64,000 nucleotides of DNA, from the NCBI GenBank assembly GCA_963788055.1, contig CAWBFA010000005.1:744001-808000 (forward strand), in the 5' to 3' direction. The translations under genes and the position numbers were made by a program. The DNA is from JACCTU01 sp963788055. Lineage in GTDB: Bacteria > Actinomycetota > Thermoleophilia > Gaiellales > Gaiellaceae. Positions 52,282 to 59,388 of the stretch are shown piece by piece (the stretch's first letter is position 1; every line of letters starts with the position of its first letter). The notes under the pieces were generated by a model. That model had not been told where the DNA came from. It worked only from the letters and a program-made list of their open reading frames with translations, and made no database searches.

Positions 52282-53023
52282 ATGCGACGCGTCGTAGGGG
52301 TTTGCGTGCTGGCGGTCCTCGCGGTCGCCGGCTTTGCCACAGGGAGCTTCGCCAGGAGCAGCGACGCCGCCGGGGCGCCGCAGAGCTCGGAAGCGACCTC
52401 CCGGGTCACGGTCACGATGACCGAGTTCAAGTTCAGGTTGTCGAAGGCGCGGGTGCCGACTGGGACAGTGATCTTCACCGTGATCAACCGCGGCAAGATC
52501 TCCCACGACTTCAAGATCGCCGGCAAGAAGACGGCGAGCCTCCTTCCTGGCAAGCGCGCCACGCTGCGCGTCGTGATCAGGAAGAAGGGGCGCTACTCGT
52601 ACCTGTGCACGATCCTCGGGCACGCGGCTGCGGGGATGAAGGGGAGGCTCGCGGTGGGCACCACGCCCGCGCCGACCACGACCGGCACGACGACGACCAC
52701 AACGACGACGACGACCACGACGGGGACCACCACCGGCACGGTCGGGAACACGGCGTCGACGATCGCCGTCGGGATGTTCGAGTACCGCTTCGACCTGGTG
52801 CCGGCCACAGTGCCGTCGGGTCCGATCACGTTCGTGAGCACCAACCGGGGCGCCGAGGTCCACAACTTCAGCATCTCGGGCGTCAAGAACGGCGCGTTCA
52901 TCAACCCCGGCGGGTCGGAGACTTGGACGGTCGGTCTGCCCGGCGGGGCGCTACGACTACGTCTGCGACGTACCGTTCCACATCGGATTCGGCATGGTCG
53001 GCGCGCTGGTCGTCAGTCCCTGA
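52282..53023 (+). CDS. Tandem cupredoxin protein with Thr-rich linker, frameshifted
   Basis: The ATG at 52282 (GGGAGGGG ribosome site) starts a signal peptide, then cupredoxin domain 1 with ISHDFKIAG and YLCTILGHAAAGMKG (His, Cys-His-Met copper set), a Thr/Gly linker of about 30 residues, and domain 2 (VGMFEYRFDLVPATVPSG, EVHNFSISG). One extra G near 52951 shifts the frame. Beyond it domain 2 completes (RYDYVCDVPFHIGFGMVGALVV) with Cys, His and Met ligands. It may shuttle electrons from the neighbouring quinoprotein. Confidence 0.82.
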
Positions 53024-53035
53024 GCGAACGATTTC

Positions 53036-53067
53036 CGGGCAGGGCCGCGTCCTCGCGGCTCTGCCCG
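53036..53067 (+). terminator. Hairpin terminator after the tandem cupredoxin gene
   Basis: A 14-bp stem (CGGGCAGGGCCGCG with one G-U pair) closes over TCCT, 13 bases after the stop, and a T-rich stretch follows. Confidence 0.6.
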
Positions 53068-53168
53068 ACCGTTTCCGCATTTCCACCTTCTCGCAGCCGA
53101 TCGTCGTCCGGCGAGGTGAGCGACTGCCTCTAGGCGCTCGAACGAGCGCGAAAGAGAGGAGGCCACCG

Positions 53169-53504
53169 ATGCACGCACGTCTCGTCCGCTTCGAAGGCGC
53201 TGAGCCCGAGGTGCTCGAACGCGAGATCGGGGAGATGCGCAAGCAGATCGAGGGTGGAATGTCGGATGAGTCCGGTCAGCTCGACGACGCCCAGACGGAG
53301 ATGCTTCGCAAGACGATCAAGCGCGTGCTGTTGCTCGCGGACGTCGACAAGGGCAGCTCCGCGTTCATCGTCATGTGCGACACCGAAGCCGACATTCGGC
53401 GCATCGATCAGATGTTCAGCCAGATGTCGCCGGGCGAAGGCGGAGGCAAGCGCCAAAGCGTCGACCTCTACGAGGTCGCGATCGACCAGCAAACGGCGGA
53501 CTAG
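53169..53504 (+). CDS. Small cytoplasmic protein, possible dimeric alpha-beta barrel
   Basis: The 111-residue protein starts MHARLVRFEGAEPEVLEREIG, has a helical middle and a VLLLADVDKGSSAFIVMCDTEADIRRIDQMF segment with the beta-alpha-beta rhythm of ABM-type dimeric barrels. GAGAGGAGG lies just upstream of the ATG. I cannot assign a function. Confidence 0.6.
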   Translation: MHARLVRFEGAEPEVLEREIGEMRKQIEGGMSDESGQLDDAQTEMLRKTIKRVLLLADVDKGSSAFIVMCDTEADIRRIDQMFSQMSPGEGGGKRQSVDLYEVAIDQQTAD

Positions 53505-53564
53505 GCCGAGGCACGATCTGGCCTGCGCCGCTGGCGCCCTGCCGGAAACGTGCACAATTGGGCG

Positions 53565-55500
53565 ATGGCGCAAGTCGTGGATGTGGTTCAGACCGCCCGC
53601 AGTGCTGCGGAGCGCTACGCCTGGCGCGAGGCGTACGAGGCCTACACGAGCGCCGACCCGAAGGGCCTGACCCCCGGCGACCTCGAGCACTTCGCCGAGG
53701 CCGCGTGGTGGCGGGGTCGGCCCGACGAGGCGATCAGCCTCCGCGAGCGCTCGTACGCCGCCTATTCGTCTGCGGGAGATGAGCTGGGCGCGGCTCGACT
53801 CGCGATCGCGCTCACGGACGATCACGTCGGGCGAGGGCTCTTCGCCGTTGCACATGGGTGGTTCGCGAAGGCCGAGCGGCTGCTGGAAGGAAAGCCTGAG
53901 TCGATCGAGCACGGCGCGCTGATGCTCATGCGCGGAATCAACGCCCTCTTCGCCGAGGGCGACCTCCCGGCGGCGATCTCGGAGTTCGACAGAGCTGCCG
54001 AGGTCAGCCTTCGCTTCGGCGACCGCGACTCGCATGCGATGGCGCTCGTCGGCAAGGGCCGCGCGCTCGTGAAAGCCGGTGAGGTCGAGCAGGGGCTCGC
54101 GCTCCTCGACGAGGCGACCGCCTCCGCGGTGTGCGGTGAGCTGCGGCCGTACTCGATGGGGATCGTCTACTGCGTCACGATCAGCTCGTGCCAGGACCTC
54201 GGCGACTACCGCCGTGCCGCCGAGTGGACGGAGGTCGCGAACCGCTGGTGCGACCGGCTCGAGGTCACGGGCTTTCCCGGCGCCTGTCGCATCCACCGGG
54301 CGGAGATCATGCGCCTTCGAGGCGAATGGCCAGAGGCGGAGGAGCAGGCGATCGCGGCGTGCGAGGAGCTCTACGACTTCGACCGCCACATCACCGCGGG
54401 CGGTTACTACGAGATCGGTGAGATCCGTCGCCGTCGCGGCGACTTCGCCGCAGCCATGGAGGCATATGCCAAGGCGGACGAACTCGGGCGTGACCCTCAG
54501 CCCGGTCTCGCACTCCTGCGCCTCGCCGAAGGCAAGGTCGACAGCGCGGTCGCGGCGATCACCCGCGCGCTCGACGACATCCAGGACCCGCTCTCCCGGC
54601 TGCGGCGGTCTACCGGCCCAGATCGAGATCTCGATCGCGGCGGGCGACCTGAAGACGGCGCGCCTGGCCATGGAAGAGCTGGAGGGCATCGTCGACTCCT
54701 ACAAGATCGGCAACCTTCGGGCACCCGCGTTCGACGCGAACGTCCACTTCGCCGCGGGACAGATCAAGCTCGCCGAAGGCGACGCGGGAGGCGCGGCAGT
54801 CCGCCTCAAGCGCGCGCGGGACGAGTGGCAGAAGGTGGGCGCGCCGTACGAGACGGCGCTCGCTCGGATGGCCCTCGGTCTCGCCTTCCGCCGACAGGGT
54901 GACGAGGATGCCGCGACCGCCGAGCTCGAGGCTGCACTCGCGACGTTCGAGCGGCTCGGTGCGAGGCTGGACGAGGAGCGCGTGAAGGAGCGGCTCGGAA
55001 GGCTCCAGACGCGTCGCACCTTCGTCTTCACCGACATCGTCGACTCGACCAAGCTGCTCGAGACTCTCGGCAACGAAAAGTGGAAGCGGCTGCTCGCGCG
55101 CCACGACGAGCTCCTGCGCGAGCGGATCGTCGACAACGGGGGCGAAGTGGTCAAGCGCACCGGTGACGGCTTCTTCGCCGCTTTCGACAACCCGAAGGCC
55201 GCCGTGGAGGCCGCCGTCGCGATCCAGCGCGCGCTCGACGCCGAAGTCGTTGCACCCGATGTCAGGATCGGCCTGCACACCGGCGGTGCATTCCACACGG
55301 GTGCCGACACGAGCGACTACGGCGGCGAAGGGGTGCATGTCGCAGCACGAATCGGCGCAGCTGCCCGCGCCGCCGAGATCCTGGCCAGCCTCGAGACGCT
55401 CGACGGCGTCGGCGCGGCTTTCCGCCTTTCCGAGCCACGTGCGGAGGTGCTTCAGGGCTTCGAGCAGCCGATCGAGGTCGTCTCGGTCGACTGGCGCTAG
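53565..55500 (+). CDS. TPR-repeat protein with C-terminal class III adenylate/guanylate cyclase domain, frameshifted
   Basis: About 640 residues if one base is removed near 54610. The N-terminal about 450 residues are TPR-like helices (RWRGRPDEAISLRERSYAAYS, AISEFDRAAEVSLRFGDRDS, WPEAEEQAIAACEELYD). After the break the helices continue and lead into a class III cyclase domain (RTFVFTDIVDSTKLLETLGNEKW, VKRTGDGFFAAFDNPKAAVEAAVAIQ, RIGLHTGGAF, GEGVHVAARIGAAARAAEIL), with the metal-binding Asp in FTDIVDST and a GDG loop. It probably makes a cyclic nucleotide in response to TPR-bound partners. Confidence 0.85.
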
Positions 55501-55506
55501 CCTCGT

Positions 55507-55523
55507 AATGCGCTGAGCGCATT
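55507..55523 (+). terminator. Hairpin terminator after the TPR-cyclase gene
   Basis: AATGCGC-TGA-GCGCATT, a perfect 7-bp stem, begins seven bases after the stop and runs into TTCTGGTT. Confidence 0.6.
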
Positions 55524-55581
55524 TCTGGTTCGGTATTCGACGGCTGCGCGCGTGAGAGAGTTAGATCTTCGTTTGGAACCC

Positions 55582-55610
55582 TTGCGCACGTCCGATGTTT
55601 GATCTATCCT
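55582..55610 (+). promoter_or_regulatory. Predicted sigma70-type promoter
   Basis: TTGCGC (55582-55587), a 17-base spacer and TATCCT (55605-55610) fit a vegetative promoter. Transcription would start near 55617, upstream of a 44-codon ORF that ends before a T-tailed terminator. Confidence 0.45.
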
Positions 55611-55636
55611 CCGACGCGGCAACAACTATCGAGACG

Positions 55637-55771
55637 ATGCTCAACAAACCCAATACCTCAACGATCCTTGCCGAAGCGACGCCCGTCGCGTCGGTGCCGT
55701 GCCGGCACAGCTTCGATGCGAAGCGCCGGACCGGTTACGTCCTAGCCCTCGCTGGGAGGTATGCGCGCTAG
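55637..55771 (+). CDS. Possible small protein (44 residues) or small RNA unit
   Basis: An ATG at 55637 opens a 44-codon frame (MLNKPNTSTILAEATPV ... LALAGRYAR). Its base composition is visibly less GC-rich than the neighbouring genes. It lies between a good promoter (55582-55610) and a T-tailed hairpin (55801-55831). The ribosome site is weak (GAGAC), so the unit may instead be an RNA of about 215 nt. I recognise no family. Confidence 0.3.
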   Translation: MLNKPNTSTILAEATPVASVPCRHSFDAKRRTGYVLALAGRYAR

Positions 55772-55800
55772 ATCCCTAGCCGCATAGCAAGCCAGACGAG

Positions 55801-55831
55801 GGCGACCCAAACCGGGTCGCCTTCTTCGTTT
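55801..55831 (+). terminator. Intrinsic terminator with T-rich tail
   Basis: GGCGACCC-AAACC-GGGTCGCC is followed by TTCTTCGTTT, the most classical intrinsic terminator in the window. The 440 bases from 55832 to 56273 that follow hold no gene I can support, only a few hairpins such as CGTTCGG-GATCGG-CCGAACG near 56104 and an unlikely 71-codon frame. Confidence 0.7.
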
Positions 55832-56273
55832 CTGGAGGCGATCAGTCAACGTCGGAACCAAAGGTGATGCTCAGCTTGAAACGCACTAGACGAAATTGAG
55901 GCCCCGCCTGAGAGAGAAAGACCCTCAGCGCCGGGCGTGAAAAGAACGCTGGCAATAAGCGTGAGCTTTAGCCTGCTCTTTCAGCGCAGACGCGTGAGGC
56001 TCGGGCTCCAAAGCTCCTCCACGTAGGACGTCGACCGCTCCGGATGTGCGCAACGGGTGGTCGCCGATCCAGGGTCGAAGAGTAGGCGAGTGGCATGAAA
56101 AACATCGTTCGGGATCGGCCGAACGAGTCAGAGGACACGACCAGTGGCTCGCCGCGACGAGGCGCTTCGCCTGCTGCGTCGATCTCCTATCGCGGGAGAT
56201 GGACGGAGAGGCGCGGCATCGTCTGGCCGGGCGGCCCTCACGGACGGCGGAGCGCCGTCGTCGGGCCGCACGT

Positions 56274-56345
56274 TCCGGGATCGTCTAACCGGCAGGACAC
56301 CACGCTCTGAACGTGGAGATCGAGGTTCGACTCCTTGTCCCGGAG
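56274..56345 (+). tRNA. tRNA-Gln(CTG)
   Basis: Acceptor TCCGGGA/TCCCGGA, anticodon stem CCACG/CGTGG with loop CTCTGAA, T-stem CGAGG/CCTTG with loop TTCGACT. It is the first gene of the tRNA array. CCA is not encoded in this or the following tRNAs. Confidence 0.93.
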
Positions 56346-56355
56346 CTCCAGGCAC

Positions 56356-56428
56356 GGGCGAGTAGCTCAGATGGGAGAGCGCTTGTCTCACAAACAGGAG
56401 GCTGCTGGTTCGAGCCCAGCCTCGCCCA
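56356..56428 (+). tRNA. tRNA-Val(CAC)
   Basis: Acceptor GGGCGAG/CTCGCCC, D-arm GCTC...GAGC, anticodon loop CTCACAA on stem CTTGT/ACAGG, T-stem GCTGG/CCAGC. It decodes GTG codons. Confidence 0.93.
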
Positions 56429-56433
56429 CTCAT

Positions 56434-56506
56434 AGGCGGATAGCTCAGTTGGCAGAGCGCCTCTCTGATGAGGAGGAGGCCGCCGGTTCGACTCCGGCTC
56501 CGCCCA
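56434..56506 (+). tRNA. tRNA-Ile(GAT)
   Basis: Anticodon loop CTGATGA on CCTCT/GGAGG, T-stem GCCGG/CCGGC. The acceptor is AGGCGGA/TCCGCCC, which leaves an A1-C72 mismatch that a G1 would repair. Confidence 0.88.
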
Positions 56507-56510
56507 TTGC

Positions 56511-56584
56511 GTGACCGTAGCTCAGTCCGGAAGAGCGCCCGCCTGAAACGCGGGGCGTCGCAGGTTCGATTCCTGCCGGTCACA
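56511..56584 (+). tRNA. tRNA-Phe(GAA)
   Basis: Perfect acceptor GTGACCG/CGGTCAC, anticodon loop CTGAAAC on CCCGC/GCGGG, T-stem GCAGG/CCTGC. Confidence 0.94.
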
Positions 56585-56591
56585 TCGTTAC

Positions 56592-56665
56592 GGCTCCGTA
56601 GCTCAACTCGGCAGAGCTCCCGGTTCTTACCCGGGACGGTGCAGGTTCGACGCCTGCCGGGGCCA
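56592..56665 (+). tRNA. tRNA-Lys(CTT)
   Basis: Acceptor GGCTCCG/CGGGGCC with one G-U pair, anticodon loop TTCTTAC on CCCGG/CCGGG, T-stem GCAGG/CCTGC. It decodes AAG. Confidence 0.93.
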
Positions 56666-56731
56666 CCTCGCGCCACTGGCCGCGCCTCCCGCCGGCGCGC
56701 CAGCGGCCTCGCCCGCTGAGCGGAGATCTCA

Positions 56732-56814
56732 GGAAGGACTGCCACCGGCGCGGTATCCCGTCTCGAAAACGGGTGGGCTCTCGGGCCTTGGGGGTTCGAC
56801 TCCCTCTCCTTCCG
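56732..56814 (+). tRNA. tRNA-Ser(CGA)
   Basis: Class II tRNA with acceptor GGAAGGA/TCCTTCC, anticodon loop CTCGAAA on CCCGT/ACGGG, a long variable arm and T-stem GGGGG/CCCTC. It decodes TCG. Confidence 0.92.
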
Positions 56815-56819
56815 CTCGC

Positions 56820-56907
56820 GGAGGCATGGCCGAGTTGGAAAGGCAGCGCGTTGCTACCGCGCAGGCGGCTCAGCAGCCGTTCGCAGGTTCGAGTCCTGCT
56901 GCCTCCG
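56820..56907 (+). tRNA. tRNA-Ser(GCT)
   Basis: Class II tRNA with perfect acceptor GGAGGCA/TGCCTCC, anticodon loop TTGCTAC on GCGCG/CGCGC and a long variable arm (GGCGGCTCAGCAGCC region). It decodes AGC/AGT. Confidence 0.93.
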
Positions 56908-56915
56908 CCTTTCGT

Positions 56916-56988
56916 TCCGGCGTGGTCGAGTTGGCAAGACGCGCGGTTGTTACCCGCGAGAGCGCAGGTTCGAGCCCTGCCGCCGGAG
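56916..56988 (+). tRNA. tRNA-Asn(GTT)
   Basis: Acceptor TCCGGCG/CGCCGGA, anticodon loop TTGTTAC on CGCGG/CCGCG, T-stem GCAGG/CCTGC. Confidence 0.93.
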
Positions 56989-56994
56989 CCTCAT

Positions 56995-57068
56995 GCCCCC
57001 GTGGTCGAAACGGCGATGACGCCGGGCCCTCAACCCGGAAGCTGCGGGTTCGAGCCCCGCCGGGGGTA
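56995..57068 (+). tRNA. tRNA-Glu(CTC), with C33
   Basis: Acceptor GCCCCCG/CGGGGGT (G1-U72) is typical of actinobacterial tRNA-Glu. The anticodon stem CCGGG/CCCGG encloses CCCTCAA, so the anticodon is CTC but position 33, normally U, is C. T-stem GCGGG/CCCGC. Confidence 0.88.
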
Positions 57069-57083
57069 TTCGACGATCGACGA

Positions 57084-57158
57084 CTGGCTGTAGGGGAGCG
57101 TGGCCACCCCGCCGGCTTCGGGCGCCGGAGACCGCAGGTTCGACTCCTGCCAGCCAGA
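57084..57158 (+). tRNA. tRNA-Pro(CGG)
   Basis: Acceptor CTGGCTG/CAGCCAG, D-stem GGGG/CCCC, anticodon loop TTCGGGC on CCGGC/GCCGG, T-stem GCAGG/CCTGC. It decodes CCG. Confidence 0.9.
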
Positions 57159-57160
57159 CT

Positions 57161-57234
57161 TGCGCGGTAGAGGAGCGGCTGTCCTCGCGAGCCTCATGAG
57201 CTCGAGATCGTGGGTTCGAATCCCACCCGCGCGA
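57161..57234 (+). tRNA. tRNA-Met(CAT)
   Basis: Anticodon loop CTCATGA on CGAGC/GCTCG, D-stem GAGG/CCTC, T-stem GTGGG/CCCAC. The acceptor TGCGCGG/CCGCGCG has a weak U1-G72 pair and the AGATC variable region recalls initiator tRNA, but the three G-C pairs of initiators are absent. Elongator Met is most likely; initiator or Ile2 (lysidine) cannot be excluded. Confidence 0.85.
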
Positions 57235-57243
57235 TGAACGATT

Positions 57244-57414
57244 GGCCTGCCGACGGGCGGGCCAAGGAAGTGACGGAACAAGGGCTGGTGCAGAGCGCGG
57301 GCCCTAACGTGCAGCTGGCTTCGACAAGCCTCCAGGGCCGACCGGTGAGGAGGTGGCGGCGCGGACACGCGCTGGCAGGAGCGCCGATGGGTAACAGCTG
57401 GCTCCGGAGCCACC
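57244..57414 (+). other. 236-bp gap in the tRNA array with strong secondary structure
   Basis: Between tRNA-Met and tRNA-Asp (57235-57470) I see no tRNA or ORF. There is an 8-bp hairpin GGCCTGCC-GACG-GGCGGGCC (57244-57263) and a possible multi-branched fold closed by GGTGGC (57352-57357) and GCCACC (57409-57414). Either could be a processing signal or a small RNA. Confidence 0.25.
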
Positions 57415-57470
57415 GACGGCAACGTCTCTGCTTCCGGTTGCGGGGAGCCGATCCCGCCTTCCACCTCTTC

Positions 57471-57544
57471 GGGGGCGTAGCTCAGACGTGCAGAGCACTC
57501 GCTTGTCAGGCGAGAGGCCGCCGGTTCGAGTCCGGTCGTCCCCG
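57471..57544 (+). tRNA. tRNA-Asp(GTC)
   Basis: Acceptor GGGGGCG/CGTCCCC, D-arm GCTC...GAGC, anticodon loop TTGTCAG on CTCGC/GCGAG, T-stem GCCGG/CCGGT. Confidence 0.93.
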
Positions 57545-57582
57545 CTCCTGACCGCGTGAATTGTCGATTGGACCGCTTCTCT

Positions 57583-57655
57583 GGTGGCCGTGGTGTAGAC
57601 GGAAGCACCCGGGGTTGTGAGCCCCGCGGCGCCGGTTCGAACCCGGTCGGCCACC
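57583..57655 (+). tRNA. tRNA-His(GTG)
   Basis: Acceptor GTGGCCG/CGGCCAC extended by the His-specific G-1:C73 pair. Anticodon loop TTGTGAG on CGGGG/CCCCG, T-stem GCCGG/CCGGT. Confidence 0.93.
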
Positions 57656-57664
57656 CTCTCACTT

Positions 57665-57746
57665 GCGGACGCTGAGCAACCGGTGAGCTCCCCGCGCTGT
57701 AAACGCGGTGCCTCGTGCTGTGGTGGTTCGACTCCATCCGTCCGCA
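57665..57746 (+). tRNA. tRNA-Tyr(GTA)
   Basis: Class II tRNA with acceptor GCGGACG/CGTCCGC, anticodon loop CTGTAAA on CCGCG/CGCGG, an extended variable arm and T-stem GGTGG/CCATC, as usual for bacterial tRNA-Tyr. Confidence 0.92.
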
Positions 57747-57771
57747 TCGACGTGTCGAACCGACCAGGGGG

Positions 57772-57842
57772 ATGAAGGCGTCTAGTGCGCCGAGCACCTC
57801 GCTTGCACCGAGGAGGAGCGGGTTCGACTCCCGCCGTCCATC
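57772..57842 (+). tRNA. tRNA-Ala(TGC), acceptor stem imperfect
   Basis: The anticodon arm CCTCG-CTTGCAC-CGAGG and T-arm GCGGG-TTCGACT-CCCGC are perfect. The acceptor pairs only five of seven (ATGAAGG/CGTCCAT), the D-stem is poor, and the alanine identity pair G3-U70 is not visible. A register two bases upstream pairs GGATGAA with TCCATCC but leaves extra bases. It may be partly degenerate. Confidence 0.6.
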
Positions 57843-57863
57843 CATGAGTACATTCACGCGCTG

Positions 57864-58622
57864 ATGAGCTTCAACGTCGCCGCAGACTCGTACGACCGGT
57901 TCATGGGCAGGTACTCCGCGCCGCTTGCGCCTCAGCTCGCCGATTTCGCCGCGATCGCCGACGGTCAGCGCGTGCTAGACGTCGGCTGCGGGCCGGGTGC
58001 GCTTACAGCCGAGCTGGTCACGCGGCTGGGGCCGGACTCGGTGGCGGCCGTCGATCCTTCCGAGCCGTTCGTCGCAGCAGCTCGGGAGCGGAACCCCGGA
58101 GTCGACGTGCAACGGGCGACGGCGGAGCAGCTGCCGTTCGAGGATGACGCGTTCGACGCCGCACTGGCGCAGCTCGTCGTTCACTTCATGGCCGACCCGG
58201 TCGCCGGGCTTCGCGAGATGGCGCGCGTGACACGCAACGGCGGCGTCGTCGCGGCGTGCGTCTGGGATCTCGCTGGGGGCACCGCGCCGCTCAGCGTCTT
58301 CTGGGAGTCAGCGCACGAGTTCGACCCCAACGCCGAGGACGAATCGAAGCTCGCCGGTGCACGCGAAGGTCACCTCAGGGAGCTCTTTCGAGCGGCCGGC
58401 CTGGAGGACGTCGAGGACGGCGCGCTGACTGTCGACGTCGAGCATCCGAGCTTCGAGGACTGGTGGGAGCCGTTCACATTCGGCGTGGGCCCGGCCGGCG
58501 CGTACGCAGCAGGGCTGGACGCGACGCGGCAGGCCGAGCTGCGCGAACGCTGCCGCCAGAAGTTCCCGGCACCACCGTTCGTCCTGACAGCTCGGGCCTG
58601 GTCGGCACGAGGCAAGGCCTAG
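57864..58622 (+). CDS. SAM-dependent methyltransferase inside the tRNA array
   Basis: The 252-residue class I methyltransferase (methyltransf_11/UbiE-like) has an N-terminal SYDRFMGRYSAPLA lead, motif I VLDVGCGPGALT near 34-45, VAAVDPSEPFV, LPFEDDAFDAALAQLVVHFM as motif IV and ARVTRNGGVVAACVWD. This form usually methylates small molecules. An RNA target would fit the location but no RNA-binding domain is visible. It starts 22 bases after tRNA-Ala and ends 14 bases before tRNA-Thr. Confidence 0.82.
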   Translation: MSFNVAADSYDRFMGRYSAPLAPQLADFAAIADGQRVLDVGCGPGALTAELVTRLGPDSVAAVDPSEPFVAAARERNPGVDVQRATAEQLPFEDDAFDAALAQLVVHFMADPVAGLREMARVTRNGGVVAACVWDLAGGTAPLSVFWESAHEFDPNAEDESKLAGAREGHLRELFRAAGLEDVEDGALTVDVEHPSFEDWWEPFTFGVGPAGAYAAGLDATRQAELRERCRQKFPAPPFVLTARAWSARGKA

Positions 58623-58636
58623 CCACCGTCACCGAC

Positions 58637-58709
58637 GCCTCCGTAGTGTCAACGGCAAGCACGCGCCCTTTGTACGGCCGAGGTGCGGGTTCGACTCCTG
58701 CCGGAGGCT
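58637..58709 (+). tRNA. tRNA-Thr(TGT)
   Basis: Perfect acceptor GCCTCCG/CGGAGGC. The anticodon loop TTTGTAC sits on CGCCC/GGCCG with one mismatch. T-stem GCGGG/CCTGC. Confidence 0.87.
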
Positions 58710-58718
58710 CTCTTTCCT

Positions 58719-58791
58719 ACGCCCGTAGCTCAGCGGACAGAGCGCTGTCCTGCGACGGCAGAGGCCGCTGGTTCGACTCCAGCCGGGCGTA
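58719..58791 (+). tRNA. tRNA-Arg(GCG)
   Basis: Perfect acceptor ACGCCCG/CGGGCGT, D-arm GCTC...GAGC, anticodon loop CTGCGAC on CTGTC/GGCAG, T-stem GCTGG/CCAGC. Position 34 is G, whereas bacterial CGN tRNAs normally carry A34 edited to inosine (ACG). Confidence 0.88.
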
Positions 58792-58797
58792 TCACTC

Positions 58798-58869
58798 GCG
58801 GACGTAGCTCAGACGGAAGAGCACCGGAGCGCCACTCCGGGGAGGCCCGTTCGATCCGGGTCGTCCGCT
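58798..58869 (+). tRNA. tRNA-Gly(GCC), with C33
   Basis: Acceptor GCGGACG/CGTCCGC and D-arm GCTC...GAGC are perfect. The anticodon stem CCGGA/TCCGG encloses GCGCCAC, giving anticodon GCC preceded by C33 instead of U33. T-stem GCCCG/CGGGT. Confidence 0.86.
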
Positions 58870-58876
58870 TTCTCGA

Positions 58877-58948
58877 AGGCCTGTGGTGTAAACGGCAGCA
58901 CGGCGAGCTCCAACCTCGCTGGTCCGGGTTCGACCCCTGGCGGGCCTG
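58877..58948 (+). tRNA. tRNA-Trp(CCA)
   Basis: Acceptor AGGCCTG/CGGGCCT with one G-U pair, anticodon loop CTCCAAC on GCGAG/CTCGC, T-stem CCGGG/CCTGG. Confidence 0.92.
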
Positions 58949-58961
58949 CTCACTCGAGATC

Positions 58962-59042
58962 GTCGCGGGCCGGAGCGGCTCGGTTATCTATGGGAGAGCG
59001 GCGCACGTCGTGCGCCGTGCGGTTCGACTCCGCGTCCCGACC
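58962..59042 (+). tRNA. Atypical tRNA-like gene, anticodon unclear
   Basis: The T-arm TGCGG-TTCGACT-CCGCG and acceptor GTCGCGG/TCCCGAC (six of seven pairs) are good. The middle is not: a D-arm can be drawn as CCGG-AGCGGC-TCGG, and a 7-bp hairpin GGCGCAC/GTGCGCC sits where a class II variable arm or an oddly short anticodon arm would be. I cannot fix the anticodon. It may be a pseudo-tRNA. Confidence 0.4.
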
Positions 59043-59070
59043 GCATCTCACGACCGCGACGTACTTCACT

Positions 59071-59142
59071 GCTGCGGGCCGGAACGGTTCCGGTTATCGA
59101 CTCCTAATCGACAGGTCGCGGGTTCGAGTCCCGCTCGGAGCG
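59071..59142 (+). tRNA. tRNA-Arg(CCT)
   Basis: Anticodon loop CTCCTAA on a short stem (TCGA/TCGA), T-arm GCGGG-TTCGAGT-CCCGC typical of tRNA-Arg(CCT), acceptor GCTGCGG/TCGGAGC with one G-G mismatch. The D-arm CCGG-AACGGTT-CCGG is unusual and shares its sequence with the neighbours at 58962 and 59217. Confidence 0.75.
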
Positions 59143-59148
59143 TTCGTT

Positions 59149-59300
59149 GCTCCGGTAGCTCAGTTGGCAGAGCAGTTCCGGGCTGTGACCACGACCGCAG
59201 CAGTCGCCCACCGGCTGCGGGCCGGAGCGGACGGTTATCAGAGCGCCCGACTCGACTCGGGAGGTCGGCGCGCAGTCCGCCCGAGATGCGTATCTCGTAT
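59149..59300 (+). other. tRNA-like fragments (5' half plus decayed unit)
   Basis: At 59149 a perfect tRNA beginning (GCTCCGG-TA-GCTC-AGTTGGCA-GAGC) is followed by sequence that does not form an anticodon or T-arm, although CCGGAGC, complementary to its acceptor, occurs about 70 bases later. From about 59214 a third copy of the GCGGGCCGGAGCGG...CGGTTATC motif begins but lacks a TTCGA T-loop. I read this as tRNA remnants or misassembled tRNA genes. Confidence 0.35.
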
Positions 59301-59388
59301 CTGCTGCACGCACGACCGCGGCGTCGCACGAGCGTTCCGACTCGATCGCGGCGCGTCCGCCGGGCGGCTCGCGTGGACGCAGTCAACA

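Noticed and set aside
56095..56310. 71-codon frame before the tRNA array
   Set aside because: It runs into tRNA-Gln, has no good ribosome site and encodes a low-complexity Arg/Gly sequence.
59071..59200. Circularly permuted tRNA: a T-arm plus acceptor 3' half (TCGGAGC) followed seven bases later by a 5' half (GCTCCGG plus D-arm)
   Set aside because: The two acceptor halves do pair, but no complementary anticodon-stem halves exist at the outer ends, and the upstream half already belongs to a plausible tRNA-Arg(CCT).
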